NCBI RefSeq assembly: GCF_900104685.1
Contig: NZ_LT629755.1
Coordinates: 248,001-312,000, forward strand
DNA length: 64,000 nucleotides
DNA from: Agromyces flavus
GTDB taxonomy: Bacteria > Actinomycetota > Actinomycetes > Actinomycetales > Microbacteriaceae
Reading direction: 5' to 3'
The notes below the pieces were generated by a model. That model saw only the letters and a list, made by a program, of their open reading frames with translations, did not search any database and was not told the DNA's origin. The position numbers were made by a program, and so were the translations under genes. Below, in pieces: positions 27,251 to 35,722 of the stretch. Position 1 is the first letter of the stretch. The number at the start of each line of letters is the position of its first letter.

Positions 27251-28603
27251 ATGAGACGCACGACGATCGCCCTGCTGGCTGCGCTCGAGGCGGCCGTCTG
27301 CACGCTCGTCGGCTACGGCATCGCGCTCGTGCCGCTCATGGTGCTCTGGGCGACGCGGTTCGAACTCGCCGCACCCCTGGACGTGTTCTTCCGCGCGGCC
27401 GCCGACGCCTGGCTGGTCGGCCACGGCGTCGACCTGGTCGTGCGGCTCGACGAGCTCACTGCGGCATCCCTCGGGGTCGACGGCGCCGCTGCGCCGTTCA
27501 CGATCACCATCGCGCTGCTCGGCTTCTCCCTCCTCACTTTCGCTTTCGGGCTCCGCATCGGCCGCCGCGCGTCCGACAGCGGAACGCCGATCGTCGGCGC
27601 GGCATCGGCGATCGTGGTCGTCGGCCTGCTGGGTGCGGGACTGGCGCTCCTGGGCACCACGGATGTCGCGACGCCCGTCGTCTGGCAGGGCGCCGTGATG
27701 CCCGCGCTCGTCATGGCCGCGGGGGTCCTGATCGGCATCGCGATCGCCTTCACGCGCGGCGGCTGGTCGACGGATGCCACGACCGGCGCCGTCCGCCGGC
27801 GGGTCGATGCCTTCCCGCTGGCCGCCCGCGCGGGCGTCCGTTCCGCCACCCGCATCGGCGTCGGCTCGGCGATGGGCGTGATCGCCGTCGCGGCCGTGCT
27901 CGTGACCGTGCGGATCGTGGTCGAGCACCCCACCATCATCGGGCTGTCGCAGGCACTGGCCGCCGGCGTCGACGGCGGCATCGCGATCGTGCTCGCCGAG
28001 CTCGCGCTGCTGCCGAACCTCATCATCTGGGCGGCGGCCTGGATCCTGGGTCCGGGATTCGCGCTCGGCGCCGGCACCACCGTGTCGCCGAGCGTCACGC
28101 TCATCGGCCCCGTGCCCGGCCTGCCGCTGCTCGGTGCGCTGCCGGCCGAGGGCGCACCGCTCGGCGTGCTCTGGCTTGCGCTGCCCGTGCTGCTCGGATT
28201 CGGCGGCGCCGCCCTCGTCGCGCGATCGGCCCCCGATCGCGACGGGGAGCCGTGGTGGGTGACCTTGGCCGTCGGGCTGGCATCCGGCGGGGTCGCGGGT
28301 GCCGTCCTCGGGGTCCTCGCGGCGTGCTCGGCTGGCGCCGTCGGGCCGGGGCGGCTCGCCGAGGTCGGACCGGATGCCCTCCTCGTGGCCGCGTCGGCGG
28401 CGGCGAGCGTCGGCGTCGGGGCGATCGCCGGCGCCTTCGCGGCGCGGTCGCGCTCGCGGCACGGCGCGGCCGAGGCCGGCGGATCGCCGCTGCGGTCCGA
28501 TCCGGATGACGCGGAGCGTCGAACCGAGCGGGCGTCCGGCGCCATGTCGGCGGACACCGTGCCGCTCGAGGGAATCTCGCGCGGCGGCGGCCCAAGCCGT
28601 TGA
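27251..28603 (+). CDS. perM: DUF6350/PerM-like cell division membrane protein
   Basis: 450 aa with about ten hydrophobic segments through the whole length and a polar tail of about 50 residues. The N-terminus (RRTTIALLAALEAAVCTLVG) and position directly upstream of purN-purH are typical of the actinobacterial DUF6350 family, whose mycobacterial member PerM supports cell division under stress. Function here rests on family and synteny, not on any catalytic motif. Confidence 0.82.
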   Translation: MRRTTIALLAALEAAVCTLVGYGIALVPLMVLWATRFELAAPLDVFFRAAADAWLVGHGVDLVVRLDELTAASLGVDGAAAPFTITIALLGFSLLTFAFGLRIGRRASDSGTPIVGAASAIVVVGLLGAGLALLGTTDVATPVVWQGAVMPALVMAAGVLIGIAIAFTRGGWSTDATTGAVRRRVDAFPLAARAGVRSATRIGVGSAMGVIAVAAVLVTVRIVVEHPTIIGLSQALAAGVDGGIAIVLAELALLPNLIIWAAAWILGPGFALGAGTTVSPSVTLIGPVPGLPLLGALPAEGAPLGVLWLALPVLLGFGGAALVARSAPDRDGEPWWVTLAVGLASGGVAGAVLGVLAACSAGAVGPGRLAEVGPDALLVAASAAASVGVGAIAGAFAARSRSRHGAAEAGGSPLRSDPDDAERRTERASGAMSADTVPLEGISRGGGPSR

Positions 28604-28665
28604 CGCACCCGCTCGCGCTCGCATGAGCGGCCGATCCCGTGTCATCCGCTCGACCGCGCGGCGGG

Positions 28666-28671
28666 TACCCT
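28666..28671 (+). promoter_or_regulatory. -10 box TACCCT, decides the purN start
   Basis: TACCCT ends 6 bases before the GTG at 28678, where the conserved PurN N-terminus begins. This argues against an upstream ATG at 28639, which would add 13 non-conserved residues. Confidence 0.55.
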
Positions 28672-28677
28672 CGTAGG

Positions 28678-29271
28678 GTGCTGAAGCTCGTCGTGCTCAT
28701 CTCGGGCACGGGATCGAACCTCCGCGCGCTGCTCGAGGCGTCGGAGGACGCCGAGTTCCCTGCGCGGGTCGTCGCCATCGGCGCCGACCGCGAGGCGGAG
28801 GGCCTGGCGCTCGGCGAGCAGTTCGGTATCCCGTCCTTCACCGTGCCGTTCACGGCCTACGACTCGCGCGAGGCGTGGGGCGAGGCGCTCATCGAGCAGG
28901 TGCGCCGGTGGGAGCCCGACCTCGTCATCCTGTCGGGGCTCATGCGGCTCGTGCCGCCGGCCATGGTCGACGCGTTCAGTCCGCACCTCATCAACACGCA
29001 CCCCGCGTACCTCCCCGAGTTCCCGGGTGCGCACGGCGTGCGCGACGCGCTCGCCGCCGGCGTCACCGAGACCGGCGCGAGCCTCATCGTGGTCGACAAC
29101 TCCGTCGACGGCGGCCCGATCATCGCGCAGGAGCGGATCCCCGTGCTGCCCGGTGACACCGAGACCACCCTCCACGATCGCATCAAGCCCGTCGAGCGAC
29201 GCCTGCTGATCCAGGCCGTGCTCGACATCGCCAACTCCCACCTCGACCTGAAGGAGCTGAGCCGATCATGA
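28678..29271 (+). CDS. purN: phosphoribosylglycinamide formyltransferase
   Basis: 197 aa. Transfers a formyl group from 10-formyl-THF to GAR, third step of purine synthesis. [16 protein letters not shown] binds the phosphate, [14 protein letters not shown] holds the catalytic His with the preceding Asn, and the catalytic Asp is in the VDGGPIIAQ loop region. The GTG at 28678 gives a start matching the family. It overlaps purH by 4 bases (ATGA). Confidence 0.96.
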   Translation: MLKLVVLISGTGSNLRALLEASEDAEFPARVVAIGADREAEGLALGEQFGIPSFTVPFTAYDSREAWGEALIEQVRRWEPDLVILSGLMRLVPPAMVDAFSPHLINTHPAYLPEFPGAHGVRDALAAGVTETGASLIVVDNSVDGGPIIAQERIPVLPGDTETTLHDRIKPVERRLLIQAVLDIANSHLDLKELSRS

Positions 29272-30878
29272 GCGGCCCCGGCATCGACCCGAGCCTCTAC
29301 CGCGACCGCGACGTGGTCCCCGTGCGGCGGGCGCTCATCGCCGTGAGCGACAAGACCGGGCTCGTCGAGCTCGCGTCCGCACTGGTCGAGACCGGCGTCG
29401 AGATCGTCTCCACCGGCGGCACCTCGAAGGCGATCGCCGATGCGGGCCTGCCCGTCACGCAGGTCGCCGACGTCACCGGCTACCCCGAGCACCTCGATGG
29501 CCGCGTCCGCACGCTGCACCCCGGCGTCCACTCGGGCCTGCTCGCCGACCTGCGGCTCGAGCACCACGAGCGCGAGCTCGCCGGGCTCGCGATCAAGCCG
29601 TTCGAGCTCGTCGTCGTGAACCTCTACCCGTTCGTCGAGACGGTCGCGTCGGGTGCCGCACCCGACCAGGTCGTCGAGCAGATCGACATCGGCGGGCCCG
29701 CCATGGTGCGCGCCTCGGCGAAGAACCACGCCAACGTGGCCGTCGTCGTCTCGCCCGACCGCTACGACGAGATCGTCTCGGCCGTGCGCGCGGGTGGCAC
29801 CACGCTCGCGCAGCGTCGCGACCTCGCGCGCGAGGCGTTCCGCCACACGGCCACGTACGACATCGCCGTCGCGTCCTGGATCGGCAACGTGGTGGCTCCC
29901 GACCAGGCCGTCGAGGTGTCGCCGTTCCCGAGCTGGGTCGGCGGCGCGTGGACCCGCGACGCCGACCTCCGCTACGGCGAGAACTCGCACCAGAAGGCGG
30001 CGCGCTACTCCTCGGTCGGCGGGCGCCCCGGCATCGCGCAGGCCGAGCAGCTGCACGGCAAGGAGATGTCGTACAACAACTACGTCGACGCGGATGCCGC
30101 GGTGCGGGCCGCATACGACTTCGATGCGCCGGCCGTCGCGATCATCAAGCACGCCAACCCGTGCGGCATCGCCGTCGCCTCAGCCGGCGCCGCCGACCCG
30201 ATCGCCGACGCGCACCGTCGCGCGCACGAGTGCGACCCCGTCTCGGCGTTCGGCGGCGTGATCGCCGCGAACCGCCCGGTCACGCGCGAGATGGCCGAGA
30301 CCGTCGCCGGCATCTTCACCGAGGTGCTCGTCGCGCCCGACTTCGAGCCCGACGCCATCGAGGTGCTCACCCAGAAGAAGAACATGCGCCTGCTGCGCCT
30401 GCCCGACGGGTTCACGCCGACCGCCGTCGAGATCCGCCAGGTGTCCGGCGGGCTCCTCATGCAGCAGGCCGACCGCTCGTTCGCGCCCGCCGCCGACTGG
30501 ACCCTCGCGGCCGGCGAACCGGCCGACGAGGCGACCCTCGCCGACCTCGAGTTCGCCTGGCGCGCGTGCCGCGCCGTCAAGTCGAACGCGATCCTCCTGG
30601 CGACGGATGGCGCATCCGTGGGCGTCGGGATGGGCCAGGTCAATCGCGTCGACTCGTGCAAGCTCGCGGTCGAGCGGGCCGGCGATCGCGCTGCCGGATC
30701 GGTCGCGGCATCCGACGCGTTCTTCCCCTTCGCCGACGGCCTGCAGATCCTGCTCGACGCCGGCCTGAAGGCCGTCGTGCAGCCCGGCGGCTCGGTGCGC
30801 GACGAGGAAGTGGTCGCCGCGGCGAAGGCCGCCGGCGTCACCATGTACTTCACCGGGGAGCGGCACTTCTTCCACTAG
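29268..30878 (+). CDS. purH: bifunctional AICAR transformylase / IMP cyclohydrolase
   Basis: 536 aa, full length. The N-terminal MGS-like cyclohydrolase domain has [25 protein letters not shown] and the HPGVHSGLL loop. The C-terminal transformylase has the Lys-His pair in IKHANPCG, then [25 protein letters not shown] earlier, and [10 protein letters not shown] near the end. It makes the last two steps to IMP. Coupled to purN by a 4-base overlap. Confidence 0.97.
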   Translation: MSGPGIDPSLYRDRDVVPVRRALIAVSDKTGLVELASALVETGVEIVSTGGTSKAIADAGLPVTQVADVTGYPEHLDGRVRTLHPGVHSGLLADLRLEHHERELAGLAIKPFELVVVNLYPFVETVASGAAPDQVVEQIDIGGPAMVRASAKNHANVAVVVSPDRYDEIVSAVRAGGTTLAQRRDLAREAFRHTATYDIAVASWIGNVVAPDQAVEVSPFPSWVGGAWTRDADLRYGENSHQKAARYSSVGGRPGIAQAEQLHGKEMSYNNYVDADAAVRAAYDFDAPAVAIIKHANPCGIAVASAGAADPIADAHRRAHECDPVSAFGGVIAANRPVTREMAETVAGIFTEVLVAPDFEPDAIEVLTQKKNMRLLRLPDGFTPTAVEIRQVSGGLLMQQADRSFAPAADWTLAAGEPADEATLADLEFAWRACRAVKSNAILLATDGASVGVGMGQVNRVDSCKLAVERAGDRAAGSVAASDAFFPFADGLQILLDAGLKAVVQPGGSVRDEEVVAAAKAAGVTMYFTGERHFFH

Positions 30879-30887
30879 CCGCGGCGG

Positions 30888-30893
30888 TACGCT
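30888..30893 (+). promoter_or_regulatory. -10 box TACGCT before the amino-acid dehydrogenase
   Basis: TACGCT lies 10 bases after the purH stop and about 70 bases before the ATG at 30963, giving a leader of about 60 bases with an AAGGAGAA ribosome site. Confidence 0.45.
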
Positions 30894-30962
30894 GGAGGTG
30901 AGGGCGCCCACGAAGCGCCTGCACAGCCGCGCCCACAAGGCGATGAACAAGGAGAACGATCG

Positions 30963-32060
30963 ATGACGATCATGGACGCCCCCGTCCCGACCCCTGCCCA
31001 CGAAGTCCACGCCGCACTGCCCGTCGACGCTCCCGACCACGAGCGCGTGCTCATCACGCGCGGTCCGCGCTCCGGGCTCACCATCATCGTCGCCGTGCAC
31101 AGCACCGCACTCGGCCAGGCCCTCGGCGGTGCCCGCGTCTGGCACTACGAGCACTGGACCGACGCGCTCGCCGACGCGCTCCGACTCTCGCAGGCGATGA
31201 CCCTGAAGAACGCCGCGGCCGGCCTCGCGCGCGGCGGCGGCAAGTCCGTCGTCTGCATCCCGGCCGGCGAGACGCTCGACGAGGCGCGCCGCCACGATGC
31301 GATGCTCGACCTCGGCGACGCCGTCGAGTCGCTCGGCGGCGCCTACATGACCGCTGAAGACGTCGGCACGAGCGCCGAGCTCATGTCGGTCGTGCACGAG
31401 CGCACCGAGCACGTCTGCGGCCTGCCCGCCGAGCAGGGCGGCGTGGGCGAGCCCGCCGACGCCACAGCGGCCGGCGTGCACGCCGGCATCCTCGCCACGC
31501 TCGACCACGTCTTCGGCTCCCGCGACGTCTCCGGGCGCCACTTCGTGATCTCGGGCCTCGGCCAGGTCGGCGGTCGCCTCGCCCGCACGCTCGCCGCCGG
31601 CGGCGCCCGCCTCACCGTGACGGATGTCGCGACCGCGAAGCGCGCGCTGGCCGACGAGCTCGGCGCCGAGTGGGTCGAGCCCGCCGACGCGCACCGCGTC
31701 GAGGCCGACGTCTTCGTGCCGTGCGGCCTCGGCGGCGTGCTCACCCCTGAGGTCGTCGAGCAGCTGCGCGTGCGCGCCGTGGTCGGCGCCGCGAACAACC
31801 AGCTCGCCGAGCGCGACGTGGCCCGCATGCTGCGCCAGCGCGGCATCGTCTGGGTGCCCGACTTCGTGGTGAACGCGGGCGGCGTCGTCTACCTCGACCT
31901 CGCCTCGGCGCCCGGCATCGGACAGGACGAGCTCGATCGCCGCATCGCGGGCATCGGCGACGTCGTGGCGGCGGTGCTCCGCGACGCCGACACCGCGGGC
32001 GTCACGACGCTCGAGGCCGCCGAGCGGCTCGCGCAGACGCGTCTGGCCGCCGCGCGCTGA
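30963..32060 (+). CDS. Glu/Leu/Phe/Val dehydrogenase family enzyme
   Basis: 365 aa. Reversible NAD(P)-dependent oxidative deamination of an amino acid, most likely a branched-chain one because the length matches Leu/Val dehydrogenases rather than Glu dehydrogenase. The substrate domain has MTLKNAAAGLARGGGKSVV with the catalytic Lys and TAEDVGTSAELM with the Asp. The Rossmann domain has SGLGQVGGRLARTLAAGG. AAGGAGAA lies 8 bases before the ATG. It stands alone between purH and the dimethylargininase-like gene. Confidence 0.9.
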   Translation: MTIMDAPVPTPAHEVHAALPVDAPDHERVLITRGPRSGLTIIVAVHSTALGQALGGARVWHYEHWTDALADALRLSQAMTLKNAAAGLARGGGKSVVCIPAGETLDEARRHDAMLDLGDAVESLGGAYMTAEDVGTSAELMSVVHERTEHVCGLPAEQGGVGEPADATAAGVHAGILATLDHVFGSRDVSGRHFVISGLGQVGGRLARTLAAGGARLTVTDVATAKRALADELGAEWVEPADAHRVEADVFVPCGLGGVLTPEVVEQLRVRAVVGAANNQLAERDVARMLRQRGIVWVPDFVVNAGGVVYLDLASAPGIGQDELDRRIAGIGDVVAAVLRDADTAGVTTLEAAERLAQTRLAAAR

Positions 32061-32121
32061 CCGTTCCTCCGGGCGGTGCCGGCCGACGCCGGCGCCGTCC
32101 GGACGGGTGCGTCCGGGCCGA

Positions 32122-32127
32122 TAGGCT
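32122..32127 (+). promoter_or_regulatory. -10 box TAGGCT, decides the start of the dimethylargininase-like gene
   Basis: TAGGCT ends 7 bases before the ATG at 32135 but only 1 base before the ATG at 32129. The leaderless spacing seen elsewhere in the window favours 32135. Confidence 0.5.
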
Positions 32128-32134
32128 CATGCGC

Positions 32135-33394
32135 ATGACGCCCCCCGCGACTCGTCCTCCCGCCCTGCCCGATCGCACCCACGCACAGGCGTCCGTGGCC
32201 CGGCGCACGGTGGCGGCGATCGCGTCGGCGGCGGTCGTCGCGCTCGTGGCGTTCGGGGCCGGCGTGCTCGCGACCTTCATCGCGCGGGAGCAGAACCCCG
32301 CCATCCTCGCCTCGGCGCTGCCGTACTTCGCGCTGGCGGCCGTCGTCCTCTGGGCGCTGCTCTGCGTCGCCAACGCCGCCGGCGCGCTGCGCGCGTGGTT
32401 CCTCGCGCTTCCCGTCGGCGTCACGTCGGCCCTGCTCGCGACGCTCCTCGCGGGAACCGTGAACGTGCTCTCCTCCGGCGTGCTCATCACCGCGCAGGTG
32501 TTCTCGCTGCTGATCGCCACCCTCGTCGGCGTCAACCTCGTCTTCATCATCGCGGCCGTGCTGGCCGAGGTGTTCCTGGCGCCGCGCGTGAGCCGGGCGG
32601 TGCTGCTGCACCGCCAGAAGCGCGGCGTGACGCGCCACGTCGCCCTGGTCCGCATCCCCGCGTCGAACCTCGACGAGGCGCAGCTCACGCACATCGAACG
32701 CCGCCCGGTCGACCAGGCCAAGGCCGACGCCCAGTGGGACGACTACTGCGCCGCGCTCGTGGCCGAGGGGTGGGACACCGTCGAGGTCGACGCCGCGCCC
32801 GACCTGCCCGACTCGGTGTTCATCGAGGACATGGTCGTGTTCTTCGGCGACCTCGCCGTCGTCGCGAACCCCGGCGCCGAGTCGCGCAGCGCAGAGGTCG
32901 AGGCGGTCGAGCGGGCGGTGCGCGCCATGGCCGGCGTCTCCGTGGCGTCCATCTCCGCCCCCGGAACGCTCGACGGCGGCGACGTGCTCAAGGTCGGCGA
33001 CACCGTCTACGTCGGCGCGTCGAGCCGCACCAACTCCGAGGGCATCCGCCAGCTCCGCGCCATCCTCGTGCCCCGCGGCTACACCGTCGTGGCGGTTCCC
33101 GTGACCCGGGCACTGCACCTCAAGAGCTCGGTCACCGCGCTGCCCGACGGCACCGTCATCGGCCACCCCGATCTCGTCGACACGCCGAGCCTGTTCACGC
33201 GGTTCCTGCCCGTCCCCGAGATCGAGGGGGTCGCGGTCGTCGTGCTCTCCGACGAGACGCTGCTCATGTCGGCCTCGGCGCCGCAGACGGCCGAACTGCT
33301 CTCCGGACTCGGCTACCGGGTCGTGACGGTCGACATCAGCGAGTTCGAGAAGCTCGAGGGCTGCGTCACCTGCCTGTCCGTCCGCGTGCGCTGA
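32135..33394 (+). CDS. dimethylargininase-like amidinohydrolase fused to an N-terminal membrane domain
   Basis: 419 aa. Residues 1 to about 160 hold four membrane helices (VAAIASAAVVALVAFGAGVL, YFALAAVVLWALLCVANAAG and two more). The remainder is a guanidino-group-modifying domain of the DDAH type: VALVRIPASNLDEAQLTHIE, FIEDMVVFFGDLAVVANPGA, LDGGDVLKVGDTVYVG, the catalytic His in ALHLKSSVTALPDG and the catalytic Cys near the end in CVTCLS. Such enzymes turn methylarginines into citrulline and methylamines. The membrane fusion is unusual compared with the soluble 250-280 aa enzymes. Cytoplasmic orientation and substrate are inferred. Confidence 0.88.
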   Translation: MTPPATRPPALPDRTHAQASVARRTVAAIASAAVVALVAFGAGVLATFIAREQNPAILASALPYFALAAVVLWALLCVANAAGALRAWFLALPVGVTSALLATLLAGTVNVLSSGVLITAQVFSLLIATLVGVNLVFIIAAVLAEVFLAPRVSRAVLLHRQKRGVTRHVALVRIPASNLDEAQLTHIERRPVDQAKADAQWDDYCAALVAEGWDTVEVDAAPDLPDSVFIEDMVVFFGDLAVVANPGAESRSAEVEAVERAVRAMAGVSVASISAPGTLDGGDVLKVGDTVYVGASSRTNSEGIRQLRAILVPRGYTVVAVPVTRALHLKSSVTALPDGTVIGHPDLVDTPSLFTRFLPVPEIEGVAVVVLSDETLLMSASAPQTAELLSGLGYRVVTVDISEFEKLEGCVTCLSVRVR

Positions 33395-33423
33395 CGCCGC
33401 GGTTCGACGGCGGCCCCGAGCGA

Positions 33424-33443
33424 AGCGGATGCCGCAATCCGCT
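33424..33443 (+). terminator. weak hairpin after the dimethylargininase-like gene
   Basis: AGCGGAT (33424-33430) pairs with ATCCGCT (33437-33443) around a 6-base loop. It lies 30 bases after the stop and separates the gene from the leader-peptide promoter. Confidence 0.5.
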
Positions 33444-33468
33444 CTTGCGCGCCACTCTGCCGACCCCG

Positions 33469-33474
33469 TACTCT
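33469..33474 (+). promoter_or_regulatory. -10 box TACTCT before the leader peptide and ABC exporter
   Basis: TACTCT lies 72 bases before the leader-peptide ATG. Transcription from here would give a leader of more than 300 bases before the exporter gene. Confidence 0.45.
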
Positions 33475-33546
33475 GAAGGGCTGGCCTCCCGGGGAACCAT
33501 CCGGTCGGCCGAGGTGTTCGCGACCACGACGACGCAGGAGGACGAC

Positions 33547-33639
33547 ATGCTGACCACCGAGATTCCCGCCCGCACGGTCGCGGCGTTCGGTCCGTTCGTC
33601 CCGTCGTACGTCGCCCCCGCCACGGTCTCCGCCGCTTAG
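33547..33639 (+). CDS. 30-residue leader peptide upstream of the ABC exporter
   Basis: A short ORF (starts [11 protein letters not shown], ends APATVSAA) with a good ribosome site, AGGAGG 5-6 bases before its ATG. It sits in the leader of a heterodimeric ABC exporter, between a -10 box and the exporter gene, and its stop lies 13 bases before two overlapping hairpins (33653-33672). It is rich in Pro, Val and Ala with the run [11 protein letters not shown]. This layout resembles the BmrB leader peptide of bmrCD in Bacillus, where ribosome stalling controls the exporter. That it is translated and regulatory is inference. Confidence 0.55.
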   Translation: MLTTEIPARTVAAFGPFVPSYVAPATVSAA

Positions 33640-33652
33640 CCGCCGAGATCGT

Positions 33653-33672
33653 CCCGCCGGCGGGATGCCGGC
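33653..33672 (+). promoter_or_regulatory. mutually exclusive hairpins after the leader peptide
   Basis: CCCGCCGGCGGG (33653-33664) is a perfect self-complementary hairpin or dyad. Its GCCGGC core (33656-33661) can instead pair with a second GCCGGC at 33667-33672 around a 5-base loop. Only one can form at a time, as expected of an attenuator, although no U-tract follows. Confidence 0.4.
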
Positions 33673-33796
33673 ACCTCTCCGCAGACGTCCATCGGGCTCT
33701 GCACCATTCGCTCGTGCGCGATCGTACAAGCTCCCGCGTTTCCATCCGACGAGGTCGCATCGACGTGACCCGTCGCGCTTTCCGGAAGGACCCGGC

Positions 33797-35722
33797 GTGA
33801 CCGCCATCCACCCGTCCCATCCACCGCATGAGCAGCGCATCGGCACGGTGCGCGCCCTCTGGCGCCTTCGCGAGTACGTCGGTCCGGCGATGCCCGCGAT
33901 CGTGGCGAGCACGGCCGCGTACCTCGTCGCGCAGCTGATCGCGCTCGCGATCCCGCAGGTGCTCGAGTCGATCGTCGACGGCCCGCTCGCCGATGGCGAC
34001 CGCAGCGCGGTCGTGCCGTTGTCGCTGCTCGTGCTCGCACTCGGGGTCGGCGAGGCGGCCATGTTCGCGCTGCGGCGCTGGCTCGTGCTCACGCCGACCA
34101 CGCGCGTCGAGGCGCGCATGCGCAACGCGCTGTACGCCAAGCTTCAGGATCTCCCGGTGAGCTTCCACGACCGGTGGCCGAGCGGCCAGCTGCTCTCGCG
34201 CGCCGTGAGCGACCTCAGCCTCGTCCGGCGGTGGCTCGCGTTCGGCTTCGTGCTGCTGGTGGGCAACTTCCTCGTGATCATCGTCGGCGCGGTCATCCTC
34301 ATCTCGATGAGCTGGGTGCTCGGCCTCGTGTTCCTCGTGTGCTCGGTGCCGCTGTGGATCGTCGGCTACCGCTTCGAGGGCCGCTACTCCGAGGTCTCCC
34401 GCCGCAGCCAGGACCAGTCGGGCGACCTCGCCACGGCGGTCGAGGAGTCGGTGCACGGCATCCGCGTGCTCAAGGCGTTCGGGCGCGGCAAGCACGCGCT
34501 CACGTCGTTCCGGGCTCGGGCCGAGCAGCTGCGCTCCACCGAGATCGAGAAGGCGCGGCTCGACGCGAACATCTGGGTCTGGATCCTGCTGGTCCCGACC
34601 GTCGCGCTCGCGATCTGCCTCGTGGTCGGCGTGTGGCTCGCCTCGCAGGGCGAGCTCTCGGTGGGCCAGCTCGTCGCGTTCTTCGCGACCGCGGCGGTGC
34701 TCGCCTGGCCGATCGAGTCGATCGGCTTCCTGCTCGCGTTCTCGCTCGACGCGCGCACGGCGACCGACCGGTTCTTCGACATCCTCGACAGCGAGAACAC
34801 CGTGACCGACCCGGATCGCCCCGTCGCCGTCGAGCGGCCGAGCGGCGAGCTCGCGTTCAACGACGTGCACTTCCGCTACCAGGATTCGCCCGACCGCTTC
34901 GCCGACCTGCTCGACGGGGTCGATCTCGTGCTCCGGCCCGGCGAGACGATGGCGCTCGTCGGCCTGACGGGCTCGGGCAAGACCACGATGACGGCGCTCA
35001 CGACGCGGCTCTACGACGTGACGGGCGGCTCGGTGACCCTCGACGGCGTCGACGTCCGGGCGCTGAGCCGTGAGGAGCTCCGCCGCCACGTGGCCATGGC
35101 GTTCGAGGACGCGACGCTGTTCTCGGCGTCGGTGCGCGAGAACGTGCTGCTCGGTCGTCCCGAGCTGACGGGCGACGCGGCATCCGACCCGGATGTCGCG
35201 GCCGAGGCCGAACGCGTCCTCGACGAGGCACTTCGCATCGCCCAGGCCGGGTTCGCGTACCGCCTGCCCGACGGCGTCGACACGAAGGTCGGCGAAGAGG
35301 GCATGAGCCTCTCGGGCGGCCAGCGACAGCGCCTCGCGCTCGCTCGCGCGGTCGCCGCGAATCCCGCGGTGCTCGTGCTCGACGACCCGTTGTCGGCGCT
35401 CGACGTGGCCACCGAGGCCAAGGTCGAGGCCGAGCTGCGCACGGTCCTCGCCGACACGACCGCGCTGATCGTGGCGCACCGGCCGTCGACGGTCATGCTC
35501 GCCGACCGGGTCGCGCTGCTCGAGCACGGCCGGATCACGGCGGTCGGAACCCACTCGGAGCTCCTCCGCGAGTCCGAGCACTACCGGTTCGTCATCTCGA
35601 GCCTCGAGGACGAGCAGCGCCGCGCCCGGGTCGAGGAATCCGACCTGATCGACGACGACGAACTGATGCAGGCGGCCGACGCCGCCGCGAATGCGGACGA
35701 CCGGAAGGAGGCGATCCGATGA
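33797..35722 (+). CDS. ABC exporter half-transporter, degenerate-site subunit
   Basis: 641 aa from the GTG at 33797, which has GGAAGGA upstream; earlier in-frame starts lie in the non-conserved leader. Six membrane helices fill residues about 25-320, then an ATPase domain: Walker [10 protein letters not shown], signature LSGGQRQR, Walker B VLVLDDP. The catalytic Glu after Walker B is replaced by Asp, so its own ATP site is degenerate. It overlaps the next gene by 4 bases. Together they match heterodimeric multidrug exporters such as BmrCD or TM287/288. Substrate unknown. Confidence 0.93.
   Translation: MTAIHPSHPPHEQRIGTVRALWRLREYVGPAMPAIVASTAAYLVAQLIALAIPQVLESIVDGPLADGDRSAVVPLSLLVLALGVGEAAMFALRRWLVLTPTTRVEARMRNALYAKLQDLPVSFHDRWPSGQLLSRAVSDLSLVRRWLAFGFVLLVGNFLVIIVGAVILISMSWVLGLVFLVCSVPLWIVGYRFEGRYSEVSRRSQDQSGDLATAVEESVHGIRVLKAFGRGKHALTSFRARAEQLRSTEIEKARLDANIWVWILLVPTVALAICLVVGVWLASQGELSVGQLVAFFATAAVLAWPIESIGFLLAFSLDARTATDRFFDILDSENTVTDPDRPVAVERPSGELAFNDVHFRYQDSPDRFADLLDGVDLVLRPGETMALVGLTGSGKTTMTALTTRLYDVTGGSVTLDGVDVRALSREELRRHVAMAFEDATLFSASVRENVLLGRPELTGDAASDPDVAAEAERVLDEALRIAQAGFAYRLPDGVDTKVGEEGMSLSGGQRQRLALARAVAANPAVLVLDDPLSALDVATEAKVEAELRTVLADTTALIVAHRPSTVMLADRVALLEHGRITAVGTHSELLRESEHYRFVISSLEDEQRRARVEESDLIDDDELMQAADAAANADDRKEAIR

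Noticed and set aside
28639..28677. Upstream ATG extending purN by 13 residues
   Set aside because: The added residues are not conserved in PurN and the TACCCT box would lie inside the coding region; GTG 28678 fits the family start.
33665..33796. Upstream ATG extending the first ABC subunit by 44 residues
   Set aside because: The extension is Arg/Pro-rich and unlike exporters, while GTG 33797 has GGAAGGA in place.
31889..35581. Very long open frame on the minus strand opposite the dehydrogenase, dimethylargininase and ABC genes
   Set aside because: It is composed of Arg/Glu/His-rich low-complexity sequence with no domain, and the opposite strand carries clear conserved genes. It is an effect of high GC content.
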